Below are positions 57,531 through 64,000 of a DNA stretch of 64,000 bases, piece after piece (position 1 is the stretch's first letter; each line of letters begins with the position of its first letter). This stretch comes from Capitulum mitella. Lineage: Eukaryota > Arthropoda > Thecostraca > Pollicipedomorpha > Pollicipedidae. The DNA lies in assembly GCA_030062745.1 (NCBI GenBank), contig CP099848.1, positions 23,252,378 to 23,316,377 of the forward strand, read 5' to 3'. Made by a program: the position numbers and the translations under genes. The notes beneath the pieces were generated by a model. It was not told where the DNA came from and did not search any database. It was given only the letters and a program-made list of their open reading frames with translations.

Positions 57531-58044
57531 GACTCAGAGGCCGCCAATCTTGACTCAACCCTGACGCCCGTTCTTGCCGCAAGCTCCCTCGTGACAAGGC
57601 CGATATCGGCAGGTGCTGCAACACCAAACTGGGCCGTGGGAACGACGCCAATTGACGAAAAATGAGAGCGTTTTTGGTACAAGGAAAAAACGACTTTTTG
57701 CCGGGCCGTTCCAGACGAATTCCGCAGCAAGTTGCTGAGCGGCCAGCGGAGCAGGCGTCCACTTTCCTTTTAGGCAAATGAAATTCCTTTCAGGCAATAT
57801 TGTGATCTATGAGCAATCCCGTCCAGTTTTATATTCCCGAACGCTGTCAGTCCCGTTATTCCAAACAACCTTCGATTCCAACCCGATACACATCGATAAG
57901 AGACAATGGACACAGAACCGGCCGATTCCTGGCACACACCAACTGAACGTCCAGGCTGCGCTCAGGACACACCGACTCAATGTTCAGCCTGCGCTCAGCG
58001 CACAATGACTGAACGTTCCGTCTGCGCCAGGCACACAATGACAA

Positions 58045-58426
58045 GGTCCAGCCTATCACACCTCACTGTAGAACTGTTCCCGGGTAGCCAACAGAAGGTC
58101 CTATCAGAAGGTCCTAACAGAAGCCTATCACATCTCACTGTAGGGCTGTTCCCGGATAGCCAACAGGAGTTCCAACCTATTACATCTCCCTGTAGGACTG
58201 TTCCCGGGTAGCCAACAGAAGGTCCAGCACATTACATCTCACTGCAGGACTGTTTCCGGGTCGCCAACAGAAAGTCCAGCCTACCACATCTCATTGCAGG
58301 ACTGTTTTCGGGTAGCCATCAGAAGGTCCAGCCTATCACATCTCACTGTAAGGCTGTTCCCGGATAGCCAACAGAAGGTCCAGCCTACCACATCTCACTG
58401 TGGGGCTGTCGCCGGGTCGCCAATCA
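58045..58426. repeat. 52-bp minisatellite (copy 2)
   Basis: This array matches the one at 31598-32063 but is 84 bp shorter, with an irregular segment (GGTCCTATCAGAAGGTCCTA) replacing part of the early units. Confidence 0.9.
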
Positions 58427-59511
58427 TATCTAAACGAAGCACCGGCCGTGGTAACCCGCTACACCTGGCCAGAGCACAGCTTCGGGCCAGTCGGCGATAC
58501 CAAGGCCGAGCACCGTCCAGCGCGGAGCGGCCACGTCTGCATAGGGCCGTCAACTCGGGCCGGCCGGAAATCGCCGACCGGAGCACGTAACGACCGGGGC
58601 CGCAGCCGGACGGCGCCGCGCCGCGCGGGCCGCCGGCCGGGGCAACGGCCTCCGCCGGGCGGAGCACGAAAAACGCCGGAGAACGCACAAGCTGCCCTGG
58701 GACCGACTTTGCTAAGTTGACGTTTGTATGCTTTTCTGTCCTTGGGTAATCCTTTTCTGTTCTGTCCTTGGGTAATGAATGATGTGTTAAAAATAATTTT
58801 ACCCAGTTCACCAGGCTGACAAGTAACTAATAATTTTTTGGGATAGTCTACCAAATCAAACTGTGAAGGGAACAATACAAAACTGGCCCATGATGGGCTA
58901 TGAGCATGGATCTATCATGGGAGATGCAACAACTGATCTCACTTGATGCAGTCTTCTGGACACAGTAAACCCATTTAACTGGGCCAATGGATATGGTCCA
59001 TCCTGATATCTGGACAAATGGACATGGTCCATCCCTTTGACTAGACCACTGTCTACACCCCATCCCTTTATGCAGACCACTGTACAGTGCAGAGCCCATC
59101 ACTTTATCCAGACCACTGGGCATAGTCTACACTTTTATCCAAACCACTGGCCCTACACATGGACCCCTGGACCCTACATATCTCACAGGGGCCCAGTCCA
59201 CATTGTACCACAGACAAGCCACACTGTATTGTTACTGGTCTGGTCTGGTCTAGTCTCTTGTTGGCATATCCCACCAGAATCTGACACTCTGCCCTAGTAT
59301 CAGACTTGGAGTTCAGAGCACAGACAGGGCCACTGGTGGCTGATGCTGAAACCCCTCTAGGACTATGTCAAGGATGCCTGGTTGAAGGCTTTTCCATATT
59401 TGCAAATGCTTGTGGAGAATGATAACAGTTCATGCCAAAGCAAGTCTTCCTTTTCATGGATGCCAACACTGCTTGCTACAGATATCTGGACTAAATTAAA
59501 ATAGATCTCAC

Positions 59512-60342
59512 CTGTGACATTGCAACTTGTGTCTGATGCTGCTGCTGGCTGAGTTGCTCCTTCAGTAGCTGCCACTCATGGTGGGAGGAAAGAGGAGCAC
59601 CAGCTTCTGGCAGTGTCATGACAGATCCCAGAGGATCGGCCAGTGGAGATGTCAACATGCCAGATGGTGCCGAGACATCACTGTCTCCTAGTGGAGGAGA
59701 CAGTGGCTCCAGATGCAGAGGCCGCTGCAGGGTAGTGTCTATGACCTCGTCCACATCTGACGCACCCTCAGGATCATCCTCATAATTCATCTTATGACAC
59801 ACTTCAAAAGCTTGACCAATGGTTCTCACCATCTTCAAGGCTTTGTTTGTTTTTGAGGCTTTGAAGACAGTGCACTTGAACACACTGGAGTTTCCATCTC
59901 TGGCAATGTAACTGAAGATCTTCATATCTTGAGAATCATGAGACACATAAAATATTCTATAAATAGGGTGGTGTGCCAGAAGAAACTTACTTTCATCAGG
60001 AGATTTACTCCTTTTCCTTCTTTTCGTTTTGTGCACAACCTTGACACCACCTGTGCTCACTGTGATGGCCACTTTCTTCTTCTTTATTCCTCTCGCTTTG
60101 AACTCATATCGAATCCTCCTCATTGCTGAAACAATTTCCAGCCTGGTAGTAGGTCTTGGCACATCCAGCGTCCCTATACACTTTGCCTGGAATGTTATAC
60201 CTTCTTCAAAGGCATCTTCAGGATACAGAGGAACCCGACAATCATTTTCAGCATCATCTTGGACTAGATCGTATTGCTTTTTCGTCATTTTGCTGACAAC
60301 AGTCATTTGCTTAACTGGTATCTGGCTTTTGAAGATATTCAA
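59512..60342 (-). CDS. NOS1AP: NOS1AP/CAPON-like, PTB-domain exon (copy 2)
   Basis: This exon is identical to 33149-33979 except one base (60162), giving Val in GTLDVPRP where copy 1 has Leu. Val is the residue usual in the NOS1AP family, so copy 2 is the ancestral-looking form. Donor, phase and frame are the same, with ATGs at 60306 and 60288. The CpG-free stretch is also shared (about 58723-59636). The lack of other changes over 831 bases, while the intron has diverged visibly, points to purifying selection, gene conversion or very recent common ancestry of this part. Confidence 0.9.
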
Positions 60343-61077
60343 CTGATTAGCAGAGCACTATAAGAACGTTTCATTTTCCTTGTATTACACTATCTTCGCA
60401 TTCCAAAGGAGAGATGCGCACCAACAGATTCCCTTTTGTTGACCAAGACGGTTGGGTCGATCGATATATTATAAGCACCTGGTGTACCACGTTCACAAAA
60501 AAAGTCCAAAATCAAACCGTCCACCCACAACTTCAAGACAACGGCCAATGAGGCAAACGAAGTTGCATCACTGAAGAATTACGGACAGCAACACCCCCGT
60601 GCACCCGCCGTCGCTTCCGCGCACAACGGCAGCCGGATCAACAATGCGCTCAAACCACGCACCGTGGCGAATCCATACATGTTCATTGAAAAAAAAAACA
60701 CTCAAGGCTTCAGTACAGCGTCGTATAAAATTATATTTGAGACATCATTATGACGATTAATAAAGAAATTAATTAAATCATAATCGAAGTTATACATTTA
60801 ATGATGTCAAAAATTTATTTCATATACTTCGGTTCGCCGTATCACAGTACCTAAAACAATACGATAGTGAAGCAAAGATAAATTTTATTAGCGACATTTC
60901 TGCCTTCCCAAGTTAGTTTATTTCATGAGAGCTGACTTTTATTACCGTTTTGTATTTCCAACAAATTTTTCTGGTAATAAACAAACGTTCATATTTGCTA
61001 AATGAGACAATTTCGGAGGTATCATTTCAATTGTGGTGCCTTTCACCGGCGCGCTCGCAGCAATGCTGAAAAGTGTG

Positions 61078-61963
61078 ATGCCGGTCAGAGCCTGGGTAAT
61101 AACCAACGGCTAGAAATCTCGGCTAGAACGGCTAGAAATTGGAATTTGTTGGGACGGAATCCCAGGATCACGAAGGTAAGATAGGCGATAGTGATCTTAA
61201 CACTATCTTACCTAGATAAGGTAAGAGTGTTCTAGGGCTTACCACTGACTTTGTTAGGCAATGTTTATGAACACTGAACAACCTGGTTTCCAATGGTGTC
61301 GGTTTTGAACCAATCTGACCCTCATGGCCTTAACGTGTTGCTTGCTGGATACTGTTGTGCAGGATAGGCCCCATTCCCAAATGCACTTAATTTTATTTTG
61401 CATGTCGCTTTGACGATCTAATCTGAGTGACTGTCCCAGTGTCTGCTTGACATACCCACATTTTTTTAAGCACTGTTCTAAGCTAAACTGCAAAACATGG
61501 TGCTGCTATGGATGTGCTGTTCATTATCTTTTGAGAGGATGTTCATGTCAGGTTACATGCACTGTTCATTTCTTTTGTCCACACAATATTTTCACTAGGT
61601 GGTGAAAAACAACATAAATGGCATAAAAGTCATACCGCTGGGCGCTGAATGACCCTGCAGTCGTTGCACCCCTAAGCCCCAATAACCAACCAACAAAAGT
61701 CATGCCACAAATGGTTGTAAGTTAAATAATTGTGATTTGGTTGCTGCATAATATCCTTTCAAGATGAAAAAAGCAAAAAAAATACTGCAAAATATTGCCA
61801 CTCCATTTGTTGCCAACCACTGCGCCACTTCTCTGTTTGACTGCTGCTGCGATCCTACAGTAACAAAGTAAAATAGAGCAGTTCCAAAGGGAAGGTATTT
61901 GGGACCTAATGAAATCATTGGTATAACCTAAGTTAATGAATAATAAAAAAATCATTAATCCAA
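61078..61963. other. Unique DNA beyond the duplication
   Basis: No gene was recognised. An 11-bp-arm inverted repeat (AGGTAAGATAG and CTATCTTACCT) lies at 61174-61213. CpG becomes rare from about 61260. Confidence 0.5.
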
Positions 61964-62129
61964 CCTAACCTCACCTAACCCTAATGCAACCCTAACCCTG
62001 ACCTATCCTAGCCTAACCTAAACTAACCTAACCTAACCTAACCTAACCTAACCTAATGTAACCTAGCCTAGCCTAGCCTAGCCTAGCCTAACCTAACCTA
62101 ACCTAACCTAACCTAACCTAACCTAACCT
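61964..62129. repeat. Interstitial (CCTAA)n telomere-like tract
   Basis: About 165 bases are built of CCTAA repeats, with variants CCTAG, CCTCA and CCTGA, including an inner block of CCTAG units. CCTAA is the complement of TTAGG, the ancestral arthropod telomere repeat. Degenerate units and ordinary DNA on both sides show it is interstitial, not a chromosome end. Confidence 0.85.
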
Positions 62130-64000
62130 GTTTAGTCACATGACCTGACCTCTTTTGGACAGAGCCAAGTCCGATGGCACCTTTTATCGGCCTACCAGTA
62201 TCAGACTGTGGTCTCTTATCATTTAAAATGTCATCAAACCTTATGCAGTACATAAGGGGCTAAGGGGCATTGGAGCAAAAGCAGTGTAAACAAGATGGTG
62301 CCACCAATTCCAGTTGTGTGTGTTTACAGTGAAATATACTTCTATTTCCTTTGGAAACCATACCAGTAGTGTCACCATTTTTTGCTTTCATGGGGAAATT
62401 TGTGAGTTTTTCTGTGTTATATGTTTAGCAAACATGGTCTGTGAAAAGATGAAAAGTATAGTATCACCTTTTATTTGGCAGTGAATGAAGCCAGTAGCTG
62501 CAGCCAGCTTGCCATTCCTTTTTTCCAGTAACTCTGCATGAAGATATGCAGCACCTGACCAAATGCCTATTAGAGGAAAACTACAATGAAACACAACTTT
62601 TTGGGGCTGATATGGAGCAGAAAAGAAGGCATCCAGTCAGTGTGATTTTCATTGGATGGAATGTTGAAGAAGAAGCATTAGAAGGTTTCAAAATAATTGG
62701 ATTGTCTGCTTCCATGTGGCATGATGCCTGAACCATGGGTTGGAGGAGCCAGTGTGCTTTCAGTTGAAACAAAAGGCAGTACATTGGTGCACTGGGCTAC
62801 ACAGTGATGCTTTCTCCACATCCAGCAATCTAGATTGCAAGCAACCCAGCCAGTCTGGAAATTTGCTCAGAAACAGCTTTTTCACATGGCCATCATTTGT
62901 ACATGGGTGATGTGGTCGGCATTGAAACATCCTGTGTGTCATGCAGTTACCCATTCAATATTAATCAGACTGTTAGTCTGGTGGCAATCTGACTGGTGCG
63001 TACCAAGAGGGAACTGAGATGTTTGACACTGTTTGCTTGCCTGTTTTATGTGCTATCCAGATAAAAAATCCCCTTGAAGCTGGGCCAACACAGCACATGA
63101 AAATTGGCAGATGCTCTTGTGGAGCACAATACCTTTCAGTCATGTGTGGCATGTGCTGCCAACCTGTGTAGGTGCAGGGCCAAAGCAAATATTTCTGACT
63201 GACAGGAAGAAAGACAATGACAAAAGGACAAACAGGCATACTTAAATCAGCTGGTATGTAGATGAACTGAAGCTGTGGAAAGGCAGTGTGCCATATAGTT
63301 CAGTCTTTGTGTTGTGGGTATGTAATAGTTGGACAACATTTGTTGTACTTCATTATTTGACACAAGTTCATTGGTTGTGCTTAATTGTCATGTCCGTCTC
63401 TAGTCTAAGGCAGGGGAGGATCCAGGGTTTTGCCAAGGTGGGACAAATGCTCAGAGAGAAGTCCACCTCCTGACCAGGGCCTCCCCCATTTTTGTTCCTC
63501 AGATATGAGGGAACATTGATTTGCTTGGGTTTAGGGAAATATTTGATGTAATTACATGTTTTTTGCCTTGTAAAGTAGCCCAAAAATTCAGGAGCATCAC
63601 CTTATTTGAGAAAGTTCTGATTTTGCTCTCCCTACAAAGTAGCCAAAATATGGCAGCAATGATGGGATTTTAGGTGACTGCATGCCTCCCTCTGTTTGAA
63701 ATGCCATGGATGCCTTTGGTCCAGGAGCCTCTCTCTCCCTCCCCTGTGATTTCTGGAGACATTTTTGCTAACTAAGGTTAGGCTCCTGCTTGCATTTACA
63801 GGGGCACTTTCACTGGTCTCAGGCTGTCTACCATGTCAGGGCCCTCTTGGGGTCTCTGGTTCTTTTTACAGTTTCACATGTCCCTCAGGATGCCTCAAGT
63901 GCTCCTTTGGCAGTTTCAGGGGCAGTTTCATAGACCCATGTGGCAGTTTCAGTGGTACTTAAGCCATCCTGGGCTCCTTGCTGTCATCCCAGAGAAATTT
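62130..64000. other. CpG-poor DNA, no gene recognised
   Basis: CpG is strongly depleted: 63001-63300 contains none. TG and CA are frequent, as in methylated gene bodies. No frame resembles a known protein, so this may be intron of a gene outside the window. A frame at 63765-63962 looks like a small secreted protein but has no ATG. Confidence 0.5.

Larger units (their letters stand above)
50925..61077. repeat. Segmental duplication, copy 2 (~10.15 kb)
   Basis: This is a same-orientation copy of 24521-34719, starting right at the gap edge and ending after GCTGAAAAGT at 61077. There the sequence turns into TGATGCCGG while copy 1 turns into satellite. Differences are mostly substitutions, short indels and microsatellite lengths. 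Two 25-bp units and 84 bp of the 52-bp array are missing here. A 14-bp insertion lies just downstream of the NOS1AP stop codon. Confidence 0.95.

Noticed and set aside
63765-63962. Small Cys-rich secreted-looking peptide
   Set aside because: The frame begins at TTG with no in-frame ATG, and the sequence is built of GGCAGTTTCAGG-type repeats that give repeated Gly-Ser-Phe.

Overview
This window is eukaryotic. It has spliced genes, non-LTR retrotransposon and DDE transposase remnants, micro- and minisatellites, and an interstitial (CCTAA)n tract. That tract is the complement of the TTAGG telomere repeat typical of arthropods, and the transposase relic also resembles arthropod families, so the source is most likely an arthropod. 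The species cannot be told from the sequence. A run of exactly 500 N (50424-50923) marks a scaffold join. Gene density is low, and most bases are intron, repeat or unrecognised intergenic DNA.

Layout. 1-8200: no recognisable protein. A promoter-like block (two 67-bp units each with a perfect CRE, a TATA box, a GC-rich leader and a consensus splice donor) lies at 3210-3587. 8213-10274: two exons of a two-pore-domain potassium (K2P) channel on the + strand. The first is preceded by a 56-bp tandem array that repeats its own 3' splice site and selectivity-filter codons. 10275-24500: transposon remains, including a ~1-kb imperfect palindrome (12476-13451), a DNA element with G/C-rich ends (16605-17912) and a decayed DDE transposase (18361-19040). 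24521-34719: segmental duplication copy 1, carrying on the - strand a NOS1AP (CAPON) gene with an N-terminal PTB exon (33149-33979) and a C-terminal coiled-coil exon (28484-28804). 34723-36130: a satellite array. 36131-39209: a CpG-poor region starting with a promoter-like patch. 39210-39948: a single-exon SGNH/GDSL-hydrolase-like ORF. 42080-48576: LINE fragments and a ~1.9-kb TIR element. 50925-61077: segmental duplication copy 2 with the whole NOS1AP locus again. 61078-64000: a CpG-poor region with the telomere-like tract.

The main results are as follows. (1) A ~10.2-kb duplication carries two nearly identical NOS1AP copies, and it could be a true duplication or two haplotypes joined across the gap. 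(2) The K2P channel has a repeated splice acceptor and an unusual GGG second filter. (3) Three unrelated kilobase-scale imperfect palindromes could transcribe into long hairpin RNAs. (4) CpG-depleted and CpG-rich blocks alternate sharply, including 914 bp with no CpG at all next to the PTB exon, as expected if only part of the genome is methylated in the germline. No bacterial-type system, CRISPR array or rRNA gene was seen.
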